Origin: Prolixibacteraceae bacterium
GTDB taxonomy: Bacteria > Bacteroidota > Bacteroidia > Bacteroidales > Prolixibacteraceae
DNA length: 60,726 nt
Assembly (NCBI GenBank): GCA_030602265.1
Contig: JAUWAB010000021.1
Span: 1 to 60,726 of the forward strand
Reading direction: 5' to 3'
Numbering within the stretch: the first letter of the stretch is position 1; each line of letters starts with the position of its first letter. This document shows positions 53,427-60,726 of this stretch, one piece after another. Position numbers and translations under genes: made by a program. Under the pieces are notes generated by a model. That model saw only the letters and a list, made by a program, of their open reading frames with translations, searched no databases and had not been told where the DNA came from.

Positions 53427-55328
53427 TTATCCGGTGTGCATTTTCCTGACCGCTCCGACGATCCCCTCGGTATCAAGGCCACAATCCTTGAAGAGCTGTT
53501 CGATCGTTCCGTGTTCAATAAACCGGTCGGGAATTCCAAGGATTGTAAGGTCAGCCTTATATCCGTATTCTGCCATAAATTCCGCAACTGCGCTTCCAAA
53601 ACCTCCTTTTACGGTTCCGTCTTCAACGGTAATGACTTTACTGAATTTCGCAAAGATCTCATGGAGCAGTATTTCATCGAGCGGTTTGACAAAACGCATG
53701 TCATAATGTGCCGGCCTGAGGCTTTCGTGGTCCAGTTTTCTGATGGCCCGCTGCGCATACACCCCGGGTTTACCAACCGTCAGAATGGCAATTCCATCTC
53801 CCTCTGTAAGAAGTCTTCCCGTTCCGGGCTCAATTTTTTCGAAAGGCACCCTCCAGTTCACGTTTGTTCCGCATCCCCTGGGATATCTGATGGAGAAGGG
53901 ACCCATGCCGGGAAGCTGGGCGGTGTACATCATATTGCGCAGTTCAATTTCATCCATCGGTGCCGAAACAATCATATTGGGGACAGTTCTCATGTAAGCA
54001 ATGTCGAACACGCCATGGTGTGTCGGGCCATCCTCCCCGACCAGTCCGCCGCGGTCGAGACAAAACACTACGTTAAGTTTCTGAAGGGCCACGTCATGGA
54101 TAACCTGGTCATAAGCCCGTTGCATAAACGTGGAATAAATATTACAAAAGGGGACCATTCCACTGGCGGCCAGCCCGGCGGAAAAGGTTACCGCATGCTG
54201 CTCGGCGATACCGACGTCGAATGCCCGGTCGGGCATCTTTGCCATCATGATGTTCAGAGAACAACCTGAAGGCATTGCCGGGGTTATCCCTACAATTTTC
54301 GCATTTTTTTCAGCCAATTCCACCAGTGTCTCCCCGAAAACATTCTGAAACCTGGGTGCTTTTTCGAGCCCGCAGTCACAAGTCAGGATCTCCCCGGTCA
54401 ATTTGTCAAACTTTCCGGGAGCATGAAATTTGGTTTGATTTTGTTCGGCAAGGGCAAATCCTTTTCCTTTTTTAGTGTGGACATGCAGCAGTTTAGGGCC
54501 GCGAATTTCCTTCAGATCAGCAAGTACCTGTGTCAGGTAAACCACGTCATGGCCGTCGACCGGACCGAAATACCTGAAATTAAAGGCTTCGAACAGATTA
54601 CTTTGCTGAAGCAGCATGTTCTTCAGCGCACCTTCTGTCTTTTGTACTATCCTGCGGGCAAATGGGCCAAATCCTTTCAGCCTGCCTAAACCTTCCCAGA
54701 TCTCATCCTTCATCCGGTTGTAAGTATGGGATTTGGCCACATTGAGGAGTGACTGGCTGAAGCCTCCTACATTGGGGTCAATGGCCATATTGTTATCATT
54801 CAGGATAACCAGAATTTCAGATTTGAGGAACCCGGCATTATTCAGCCCCTCAAAGGCCATCCCTCCGGTGAGGGCACCATCTCCAATTACCGCCACAACC
54901 TTTCGGTCTTCGCCCGTCAGCTTTGATGCCACAGCCATACCTAAGGCCGCAGATACCGAAGTGGATGAATGTCCTACCCCGAAAGCGTCATAGACACTCT
55001 CTTCCCTTTTGGGAAATCCGCTGATCCCACCATATTTTCGGTTCGAATGAAACTGATCGCGACGACCGGTGAGGATTTTGTGACCGTAGGCCTGGTGGCC
55101 AACATCCCAGATCAGTTGGTCAAAAGGAGTGTTAAACACATAATGCAGGGCAACCGTAAGTTCAACCACCCCCAGGCTGGCACCGAAATGTCCGGGATTA
55201 TTACTGACCGAATCAATAATAAAATCACGAAGCTCAGAACACAATGCAGGCAATTCATTTACAGGCAGTTTGCGTAAATCAGCAGGTGACTGGATGTCCG
55301 GGAGCAGATATCCTGATTTCTCTTCCAT
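53427..55328 (-). CDS. dxs: 1-deoxy-D-xylulose-5-phosphate synthase
   Basis: 633 residues. Makes DXP from pyruvate and glyceraldehyde 3-phosphate for isoprenoids, thiamine and pyridoxal phosphate (the last using PdxA at 28734-29843). The thiamine diphosphate site is VIGDGALTGGMAFEGLNNAG, split by Asn, and the transketolase signature DRGGLVGEDGPTHHG is intact. Length is normal. After its stop lies a small palindrome, CGTGAACAGGTCACG, too weak to call a terminator. Confidence 0.97.
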   Translation of the reverse strand: MEEKSGYLLPDIQSPADLRKLPVNELPALCSELRDFIIDSVSNNPGHFGASLGVVELTVALHYVFNTPFDQLIWDVGHQAYGHKILTGRRDQFHSNRKYGGISGFPKREESVYDAFGVGHSSTSVSAALGMAVASKLTGEDRKVVAVIGDGALTGGMAFEGLNNAGFLKSEILVILNDNNMAIDPNVGGFSQSLLNVAKSHTYNRMKDEIWEGLGRLKGFGPFARRIVQKTEGALKNMLLQQSNLFEAFNFRYFGPVDGHDVVYLTQVLADLKEIRGPKLLHVHTKKGKGFALAEQNQTKFHAPGKFDKLTGEILTCDCGLEKAPRFQNVFGETLVELAEKNAKIVGITPAMPSGCSLNIMMAKMPDRAFDVGIAEQHAVTFSAGLAASGMVPFCNIYSTFMQRAYDQVIHDVALQKLNVVFCLDRGGLVGEDGPTHHGVFDIAYMRTVPNMIVSAPMDEIELRNMMYTAQLPGMGPFSIRYPRGCGTNVNWRVPFEKIEPGTGRLLTEGDGIAILTVGKPGVYAQRAIRKLDHESLRPAHYDMRFVKPLDEILLHEIFAKFSKVITVEDGTVKGGFGSAVAEFMAEYGYKADLTILGIPDRFIEHGTIEQLFKDCGLDTEGIVGAVRKMHTG

Positions 55329-55348
55329 GAATACAAATTTTGCGCTGT

Positions 55349-55356
55349 CAAAGATA
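55349..55356 (-). promoter_or_regulatory. -7 element of dxs
   Basis: TATCTTTG on the minus strand, an exact TAnnTTTG match, 21 bases before the dxs ATG. No -33 TTTG at the right spacing. Confidence 0.5.
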
Positions 55357-55587
55357 AAAATAAAGAACGAACTTTCTCCGTTCAGTATTATTGTAAAGAC
55401 TAATTACAACCGTATCAGTTCATACAAGAAAATGGCACTTGTTTTGAGAGAGCAGAAAAATGATTAAGTTTGATTGGTAAGATATTACATACAGACCATT
55501 CTCAACAGGCTGACTGTTGAATTTATCTGAAATTCCGATGAAATGATGATCCGTATATAATAGATGAGAATTTTAAAAACTATGCAT

Positions 55588-56541
55588 ATGAAGAGAATAA
55601 ATCTTTTTCTTGTCCTGATTGCTTCAGCCTTAATGTTTTCGTGTGTTTCTTCAAAGAAATTCAATGAAATGGAAGGACGTCTGATGGGTGAAAACCGCCA
55701 GCTCAGACAGGAAGTAATGAACCTGAATACCCGCAACAATGAACTTAGCGCCTCGGAGGAACGTCTACGCAGTATGAATGACGAATTAAACCAGAAGATC
55801 GGGGCTCTTGCCTATGAGCAGGAACTTCTGACCAGGGCCCGTCAAAGCCTGGAACGCGACAAGGCCAACCTCGAAGCTCAGATTGAAGCGGTCAGAAAAG
55901 GGACTTCCTCGGAAATCGAGAACCTGCTTGCAGAACTCCAGCGTGCTCGTGGCGATCTCAACCAGAGGGAAGATAAACTCAGGGAGGCCGAGAAGATTCT
56001 TCAGGAAAGAAATGCCCGGCTGATCGAACTACAGGAAGCACTCCGGCAAAAAGAAGAGGCAGTGAACCGGCTCCGGCAAACCGTCACCAATGCCCTTACC
56101 GGATTTACGAACAACGGGCTTACCGTATTTGAGAAAAACGGGAAGGTTTATGTGTCACTCGAGGAGCAATTGCTGTTCAAGTCGGGGCAATGGGAGGTGG
56201 ATCCCCGCGGACAGCAGGCTTTAAGGGACCTGGCCGCCGTTCTTGCACAAAACCCCGACATCAATGTTATGGTGGAGGGACATACCGACGATGTTCCGAT
56301 GCGCGGTGCCAACCAGGTAAGGGACAATTGGGACCTCAGCGTTATGAGGGCAACAGCCGTGACCAAGGTTCTGCTTCAGAATAAACAGATTTCCCCGGAA
56401 AGGATCATTGCTGCCGGCCGAAGCGAATACCTTCCTCTTGATCCGGGTAAAACACCCGAAGCCAGAAGGAAAAACCGCCGGACGGAAATTATCCTTACCC
56501 CGAAACTGGATGAATTACTCAGACTCATGGAAGGGAATTAA
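55588..56541 (+). CDS. OmpA family lipoprotein with coiled coil
   Basis: About 317 residues from the ATG at 55588 (MKRINLFLVLIASALMFSC); an ATG at 55564 is less likely. The lipobox Cys is followed by a long coiled coil (about 25-170) with heptads rich in Glu, Arg and Leu, then a peptidoglycan-binding OmpA domain with VMVEGHTDDVPMRG and ARRKNRRTEIIL. It probably anchors the outer membrane to the cell wall. It is the only plus-strand gene between 42.5 and 60.7 kb. Confidence 0.92.
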   Translation: MKRINLFLVLIASALMFSCVSSKKFNEMEGRLMGENRQLRQEVMNLNTRNNELSASEERLRSMNDELNQKIGALAYEQELLTRARQSLERDKANLEAQIEAVRKGTSSEIENLLAELQRARGDLNQREDKLREAEKILQERNARLIELQEALRQKEEAVNRLRQTVTNALTGFTNNGLTVFEKNGKVYVSLEEQLLFKSGQWEVDPRGQQALRDLAAVLAQNPDINVMVEGHTDDVPMRGANQVRDNWDLSVMRATAVTKVLLQNKQISPERIIAAGRSEYLPLDPGKTPEARRKNRRTEIILTPKLDELLRLMEGN

Positions 56542-56563
56542 GACTTAAGTTCAGGTAAAAAAT

Positions 56564-56599
56564 ACCGGGGTGCGGAAATCTGGATATCTGCACCCCGGT
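56564..56599 (-). terminator. Terminator between ompA and mrp
   Basis: Perfect arms ACCGGGGTGC (56564-56573) and GCACCCCGGT (56590-56599), 16-base loop. On the minus strand the stem is followed by ATTTTTTACC, a good U-tract, 26 bases after mrp. The plus side lacks a T run, so it mainly serves mrp. Confidence 0.85.
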
Positions 56600-56624
56600 G
56601 TATTCCCTGATCAGATAAGGGACA

Positions 56625-57740
56625 TTATTTTTTGGTCACCTTAACCTTTATGGTAGGCGGTCTCATTTTATTCCGGATTTCCATCTGTTCAACCACCTTA
56701 TCGGCGAGATCAGCGAAAGCCTGACCAGTAATGGACTCACGGTTCACCGCGGCGGGCATACCCTCGTCGCCCCCCTCACGGATGCTCTGGACAAGCGGTA
56801 TCTGTCCCAGGAGTATGAGACCCAGCTCATTGGCCAGCTTTTTCCCGCCATCCTTACCGAAGATATAATACTTGTTATCGGGCAATTCAGCAGGCGTAAA
56901 CCACGACATGTTTTCCACCAGTCCCAAAACCGGCACATCAATCGACTTGCTCTGGAACATGCTCACCCCTTTGATGACATCGGCCAAAGCCACATCCTGT
57001 GGGGTGGATACAATCACGGCTGCTGTTACCGGAACGGTCTGGACCAGCGTCAGGTGAATATCGGATGTCCCGGGGGGCAAGTCAATCAGCAGGTAGTCGA
57101 GCGGACCCCATTTCCCGTCGGCAATTAACTGTTTCAGGGCATTGGAAGCCATTGGCCCGCGCCAGATCAAGGCACTTTCCGGTTCAACAAAAAATCCTAT
57201 GGAAAGAAACTTGACTCCAAACTTCTCGATCGGTACAATCAGGTCACGCTTACCGTCAGAATCAGCCATTGGGCGCAACCCTTCCGCTCCGAACATTTTC
57301 GGGATAGACGGACCAAAAATATCAGCGTCGATCAGCCCGACCGAGGCACCCGTATTGGCCAGTGCCACCGCCAGGTTTACAGCAACCGTGGATTTACCCA
57401 CTCCTCCTTTTCCGGATGCCACTGCAATGATATTTTTTACCCCGGGAAGTACCGGACGCTGCATATCGTGGATAAATTTGGCCGTAATATTTCCCCTGAC
57501 CTGCACGTCAGAGCCGATATTGGTTTCAATGGCCTCTTCGCAAATGCCAATCAGTTCATCCATACTCGGATCATCAGACCGCTGGAAAACCAAAGAAAAA
57601 CTTACGGTCTTCCCCGCTACCCTGATTTCCTGAACCATATCCAGTTCAACAATATTCTGACTGCTATCAGGGTACATAACGTTCCTTAAGGCATCGGTCA
57701 CATTCTTCGGAATAATGATTCTTCTTGGTATTTCGCTCAT
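56625..57740 (-). CDS. Mrp/NBP35 family iron-sulfur carrier ATPase
   Basis: 371 residues. An N-terminal MIP18/DUF59 domain (about 12-90) is fused to the ParA-like ATPase with deviant Walker A KGGVGKS at 111-117 and IDADIFGPSIP. The usual C-terminal CxxC is not seen; the region reads ENMSWFTPAEL where many Mrp proteins have ENMS-x-C, so this copy appears to lack the cluster-binding cysteines. That is worth noting before assuming full carrier activity. Confidence 0.9.
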   Translation of the reverse strand: MSEIPRRIIIPKNVTDALRNVMYPDSSQNIVELDMVQEIRVAGKTVSFSLVFQRSDDPSMDELIGICEEAIETNIGSDVQVRGNITAKFIHDMQRPVLPGVKNIIAVASGKGGVGKSTVAVNLAVALANTGASVGLIDADIFGPSIPKMFGAEGLRPMADSDGKRDLIVPIEKFGVKFLSIGFFVEPESALIWRGPMASNALKQLIADGKWGPLDYLLIDLPPGTSDIHLTLVQTVPVTAAVIVSTPQDVALADVIKGVSMFQSKSIDVPVLGLVENMSWFTPAELPDNKYYIFGKDGGKKLANELGLILLGQIPLVQSIREGGDEGMPAAVNRESITGQAFADLADKVVEQMEIRNKMRPPTIKVKVTKK

Positions 57741-57765
57741 ATCTGTAATTTTTGAATTTTATGAA

Positions 57766-58101
57766 TCAATCCGGTTCCCCCAGTTCTTTTACCGGATCCC
57801 AGAAAAGGCATGAAAAATTGTCAACATGATCGTCAATCACACGAACCCCCTCATTCTCCAATAATTCCTGCATAACAGCAGGACTCCCGAAATGATGCTT
57901 ACCGGTTAGCAAGCCGTTGCGGTTGACCACCCGGTGGGCCGGGACAAACCCTGGACTGTGGTGAGAGGCATTCATTGCCCATCCAACCATGCGGGCGGCC
58001 CCCGGAGCGCCAAGGTATGCAGCAATCGCTCCATAGCTGGTAACGCGGCCCGGAGGAATAAGCCTTACCACTTCATATACCCTGGTGAAGAAATCTTCCA
58101 T
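57766..58101 (-). CDS. Alkyltransferase-like (MGMT-family) protein without active cysteine
   Basis: 111 residues from the ATG at 58101 (MEDFFTRVYEVVRLIPPGRV); the frame runs to 58314 but overlaps trmB. It is the DNA-binding domain of the O6-alkylguanine transferase family. The active-site PCHRV is replaced by PAHRV (Ala55), so it cannot accept alkyl groups; such ATL proteins bind damaged bases and recruit nucleotide excision repair. UvrA is encoded elsewhere in the window. It starts 4 bases after trmB. Confidence 0.87.
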   Translation of the reverse strand: MEDFFTRVYEVVRLIPPGRVTSYGAIAAYLGAPGAARMVGWAMNASHHSPGFVPAHRVVNRNGLLTGKHHFGSPAVMQELLENEGVRVIDDHVDNFSCLFWDPVKELGEPD

Positions 58102-58105
58102 TTGA

Positions 58106-58846
58106 CTATTCCCTTGCACTCCTGCCAAAACTCCGGTAACTGTCTTTCTCGAACCGGTCTTCAGGTTCAAGCCATTCAGTCCTTTTCTCCAGCCTGAATG
58201 CCAGATATTTAATATCAATACCCCTGTCGATCCATTGTTTCTCATAGAATGTTTTAATCGAAAGCAATTCATTGAGAAGCGGAGACTGATAAAGGTTTTC
58301 AGTAACTGAAACAATTTCGAGCCGGTTTAGTTTGACCATGGCCAGGGTGTAGTCGAACATAAACTTTGAATCAGTTTTCAAATGAAGAATTCCGCCCGGC
58401 CTGACAATGTCTGAATAAAACCTCATATACCACGTCGAAGTAAGCCGTCTGCGGGCCTTTTTCATCTGCGGATCGGGAAAGGTGAGCCAGATCTCATCAA
58501 CTTCACCGCGTCCAAAAAAGGAGGAGATATTATCGATATTTGTCCGGAGGAACCCTACATTTTCAAGTTTTCTTTCCAGAGCAGTTTTGGCACCCTTGTA
58601 CATTCGGGCCCCCTTGATATCAATTCCTACGTAATTATTCTCCGGATAGCGACCGGCAAGTTCTACAGTGTATTCCCCTTTTCCGCAACCCAGTTCAAGG
58701 ATAACCGGATTGCCGTTCCTGAAAAAATTCTGGTTCCAGGCACCCTTCAACTCGTGGTCATTCTGTCCGGCAATCTCGTACGATACCTGAATAACATTTT
58801 TAAACTCTGCCATTTCGGCAAATTTTTTCAACTTATTCTTTCCCAC
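58106..58846 (-). CDS. trmB: tRNA (guanine-N7-)-methyltransferase
   Basis: About 246 residues with a GTG start at 58846 (GKNKLKKFAEM, the usual TrmB start); the longer frame begins with TTG at 58879. SAM-binding LELGCGKGEYTVEL, then VGIDIKGARM and EIWLTFPDPQMKKARRRL, the PDPxxKxRH-type motif, are intact. It methylates G46 of tRNAs. The ATL gene follows at once. Confidence 0.92.
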   Translation of the reverse strand: MGKNKLKKFAEMAEFKNVIQVSYEIAGQNDHELKGAWNQNFFRNGNPVILELGCGKGEYTVELAGRYPENNYVGIDIKGARMYKGAKTALERKLENVGFLRTNIDNISSFFGRGEVDEIWLTFPDPQMKKARRRLTSTWYMRFYSDIVRPGGILHLKTDSKFMFDYTLAMVKLNRLEIVSVTENLYQSPLLNELLSIKTFYEKQWIDRGIDIKYLAFRLEKRTEWLEPEDRFEKDSYRSFGRSARE

Positions 58847-58899
58847 TATTCTATGATTCAGGATTTTCAAATCTGACAATCCGGTAACCCGGATGTTTA

Positions 58900-59403
58900 C
58901 TATCTTACTCCCGCATGCTCAATACGTACCCCTATATCCGTAATGCCTGTAAGCACTTCAGGACGCATTCCGTGACGGATCTGAACGGTATATGTACCCT
59001 GAACCGGAAAATACACCTGTGTTCGATAGGGCACCTGGTTCGTATACAAACCTGAAAATCCCTTTCCAAGCCACTTTCCCGACGGATCGGCCAGGATCAC
59101 CTGTATGGTATCTGTTACTTGCTCCCCTTCTGGGGGTATGATATCCACAAAAAGCCACAGGTTGCTGAAGCCATAATTGCGGTCGTTCCTGATATTAAAG
59201 TATATATTGTGAATTCCTGAAGTATTCGGAACCTCAAAACGGTAAACCATGAGAGAATCAGCATGCCATCCAGATTCAGGAATTCTGCGGAAAGTATCGT
59301 AAAGCCTTGAACTGTCGCAGGATACTACCAGGAAACCGGCAAACAACAAACCTGCCGCCAGGCTGAACAGCTGTTTTTTGTACATCTGTATTTTATGAGT
59401 CAT
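58900..59403 (-). CDS. gldH: Gliding motility lipoprotein GldH
   Basis: 167 residues. A lipobox (LVVSC) follows a hydrophobic leader; the start could be the ATG at 59403 or the one six codons later. The beta-rich body matches GldH (RFEVPNTSGIHNIYFNIRN, FSNLWLFV). GldH is a lipoprotein needed for gliding and type IX secretion in Flavobacterium. It is next to ricT, as in many Bacteroidota, and complements the SprA gene at 20.5-28 kb. Confidence 0.9.
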   Translation of the reverse strand: MTHKIQMYKKQLFSLAAGLLFAGFLVVSCDSSRLYDTFRRIPESGWHADSLMVYRFEVPNTSGIHNIYFNIRNDRNYGFSNLWLFVDIIPPEGEQVTDTIQVILADPSGKWLGKGFSGLYTNQVPYRTQVYFPVQGTYTVQIRHGMRPEVLTGITDIGVRIEHAGVR

Positions 59404-59410
59404 GGTGATT

Positions 59411-60538
59411 TCAACGGTTTCTCCTGCCCGGACCTTTTTTCGAAAATTTTTTCCGTTTTCTGGGGTCGCCCTTATCGAAACGGCTCAGACTCTCCTGTCC
59501 GGCCATATTCTGAAAACTTTCAGCCTCATTTTTCACCGTGATTTGCATATCGGCAGTAAGTTTATCCGGTTTTTTACCCTTTTTGTTCAGCTTCTGGATC
59601 TCCCTGACGTTCGCCACGGTAACCGGAATGAGACTTGAAGACTCATTCTGAAGGGAATACCAGAATACTCCTCTGAGGATGTCCGCCTTTTGGAATACAT
59701 AACGTCCTTTCTCTGTTTCCAGGGGAATACCTGAAGGAGGGAAATCCTTCTGAGCATCGAGATAGGTATCAATTTCATAATTGAGGCAGCATTTCAATTT
59801 ACCGCATTGCCCGGCCAATTTCTGCGGATTCATGGTAAGGTCCTGATACCGCGCAGAATTGGTGGTAACTGAAACAAAATTACACATCCAGCTTGAGCAG
59901 CACAGTTCCCTTCCGCAAGGGCCTATACCTCCGATCCTCCCGGCCTCCTGACGTGCCCCGATCTGTTTCATCTCTATCCTGATACGGAATTCCTCGGCCA
60001 GGATTTTAATCAGCTGTCTGAAGTCAACCCGCTCATCAGCAATGTAATAAAATATAGCTTTAGTCTTGTCACCCTGATATTCAACATCTCCAATCTTCAT
60101 GTCCAGCCTGAGATCAGCGGCTATCTGCCTCGACTTGATCATAGTCTGATGCTCCAGCAGGATCGCTTCCTTCCATTTATCTGTATCAACTGGTTTAGCC
60201 TTACGGTAGACCTTTCTCAGTTCACCGTTGATATAGGAAGCTTTATGTTTGTACATTTGTTCATAAACCAACTCTCCGGTAAGGGAAACGACACCAATGT
60301 CATGCCCGGGGTTAGCTTCCACGGCGACAATATCTCCGGGGATGAGTGCAAGATTATTGACATTCCTGAAGTAATCCTTCCGGGTATTCTTGAATCTGAC
60401 CTCAACTACCTGTTCCGGGTTGGCAATACTTTTAACATCAGACAACCAGTCAAAAACCCTGAGTTTTCCACATGGTCCTGCTTTACTCTTACAAACTCCT
60501 CTATCAATCAAATCGATATTTTCCATTCTCCTGTTCAT
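59411..60538 (-). CDS. ricT: PSP1 domain protein (RicT-like)
   Basis: 375 residues. Conserved PSP1 core (VVEVRFKNTRKDYF; RVDFRQLIKILAEEFRIRIEMKQIGARQEA) and the two cysteine groups PCGRELCCSSWMC and GQCGKLKCCLNYE, which in Bacillus RicT help hold iron-sulfur clusters of the RicAFT complex affecting RNase Y and development. The C-terminal 60 residues are basic and low complexity. It ends 8 bases before gldH. Confidence 0.9.
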   Translation of the reverse strand: MNRRMENIDLIDRGVCKSKAGPCGKLRVFDWLSDVKSIANPEQVVEVRFKNTRKDYFRNVNNLALIPGDIVAVEANPGHDIGVVSLTGELVYEQMYKHKASYINGELRKVYRKAKPVDTDKWKEAILLEHQTMIKSRQIAADLRLDMKIGDVEYQGDKTKAIFYYIADERVDFRQLIKILAEEFRIRIEMKQIGARQEAGRIGGIGPCGRELCCSSWMCNFVSVTTNSARYQDLTMNPQKLAGQCGKLKCCLNYEIDTYLDAQKDFPPSGIPLETEKGRYVFQKADILRGVFWYSLQNESSSLIPVTVANVREIQKLNKKGKKPDKLTADMQITVKNEAESFQNMAGQESLSRFDKGDPRKRKKFSKKGPGRRNR

Positions 60539-60611
60539 TAAAGACCGGGGCGCATCTGCTAAACTTTAAAGATTACAAAAATAATCACTGTTGTCCGGTA
60601 AAAAAAATTAA

Positions 60612-60640
60612 CCGGGTCAGATTTTGAAAATCCAACCCGG
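60612..60640. other. Hairpin at the left end of the insertion sequence
   Basis: CCGGGT-ca-GATTTT-g-AAAATC-ca-ACCCGG is a near-perfect hairpin in two stems. It includes the -33 element of the transposase promoter in its loop side. Hairpins near IS ends can block read-through transcription into the transposase. Confidence 0.7.
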
Positions 60641-60654
60641 AATGTCTACTTTTA
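60623..60654 (+). promoter_or_regulatory. Transposase promoter
   Basis: TTTG (60623-60626), 20-base spacer, TACTTTTA (60647-60654); one mismatch to TAnnTTTG. The transposase ATG is 26 bases further on. Confidence 0.55.
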
Positions 60655-60679
60655 AGTTACGACACAAAAAAAGTAAGAC

Positions 60680-60726
60680 ATGAGTAAAAGTACAAATTTT
60701 AGCGGACAGCCACTGTTCAATCAGAT
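60680..60726 (+). CDS. Start of an IS4-like transposase, cut by the window edge
   Basis: Only 15 codons are inside the window: MSKSTNFSGQPLFNQ. I recognise this as the N-terminus of an IS4-like transposase with an N-terminal DUF4372 domain (STNFSGQPxFxQL). The promoter and hairpin upstream fit an IS end; the left terminus may be near 60590 (GTCCGGTAAAAAAAATT). The rest of the element lies beyond the window, so this is tentative. Confidence 0.5.
   Translation, partial: MSKSTNFSGQPLFNQ

Overview
This window is chromosomal DNA of a Bacteroidota bacterium, probably in or near the Bacteroidales/Marinilabiliales; the exact lineage is inference. The evidence is a full-length SprA (Sov) outer-membrane translocon of the type IX secretion system, the gliding lipoprotein GldH next to a RicT/PSP1 protein, an OmpA-type lipoprotein, an N-terminally extended AtpB, and several promoters that fit the Bacteroidota sigma pattern TTTG-N20/21-TAnnTTTG. 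Every intact gene from 148 to 34662 lies on the minus strand. The plus strand carries 34933-42500, then minus again except for one ompA gene.

Layout. 148-7210: a DASS/SLC13 anion transporter, then a sugar or uronate catabolic group (SDR, Gfo/Idh/MocA oxidoreductase, sugar isomerase/epimerase, GH88-type hydrolase). The wide gaps here are packed with repeats: a heptamer array, a nonamer array and nested palindromes. 7295-12526: a cysteine-cluster protein, then an accessory, partly AT-rich island. It holds an AbiEi/AbiEii type IV toxin-antitoxin pair with an operator-like palindrome on its promoter, a remnant of an ATPase gene, a lone S1-domain protein, a PD-(D/E)XK-like protein and a protein built of 25-residue tryptophan repeats. 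12652-19909: a polysaccharide-degradation group (GH51, a truncated remnant, GH31, GH2).

20168-34662: housekeeping and secretion genes (cupin, sprA, ruvA, pdxA, pepA, kbl, a TPR membrane protein). 34933-42500: gltX, a long nonamer-repeat array, uvrA, a TGS-nucleoside kinase and an SGNH lipoprotein. 42519-50027: htpX-like, lemA, then the ATP synthase run atpB-E-F-H-A-G (transcribed in that order, without atpD/atpC) preceded by a small membrane protein and a bactofilin. 50179-60538: fabH, rpmF, yceD, a histidine kinase, dxs, ompA, mrp, an alkyltransferase-like protein, trmB, gldH and ricT. The right edge enters an insertion sequence, with the promoter and first codons of its transposase.

Functionally, the GH genes and catabolic enzymes point to a plant or algal polysaccharide degrader. 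SprA and GldH show type IX secretion/gliding machinery. The 8.1-12.6 kb island is the best place to look for an undescribed system: three unrecognised proteins (S1, nuclease-like, Trp-repeat) sit behind a toxin-antitoxin operon, and the Trp-repeat gene has a perfect consensus promoter. All functional calls rest on motif recognition by eye; no database search was run.
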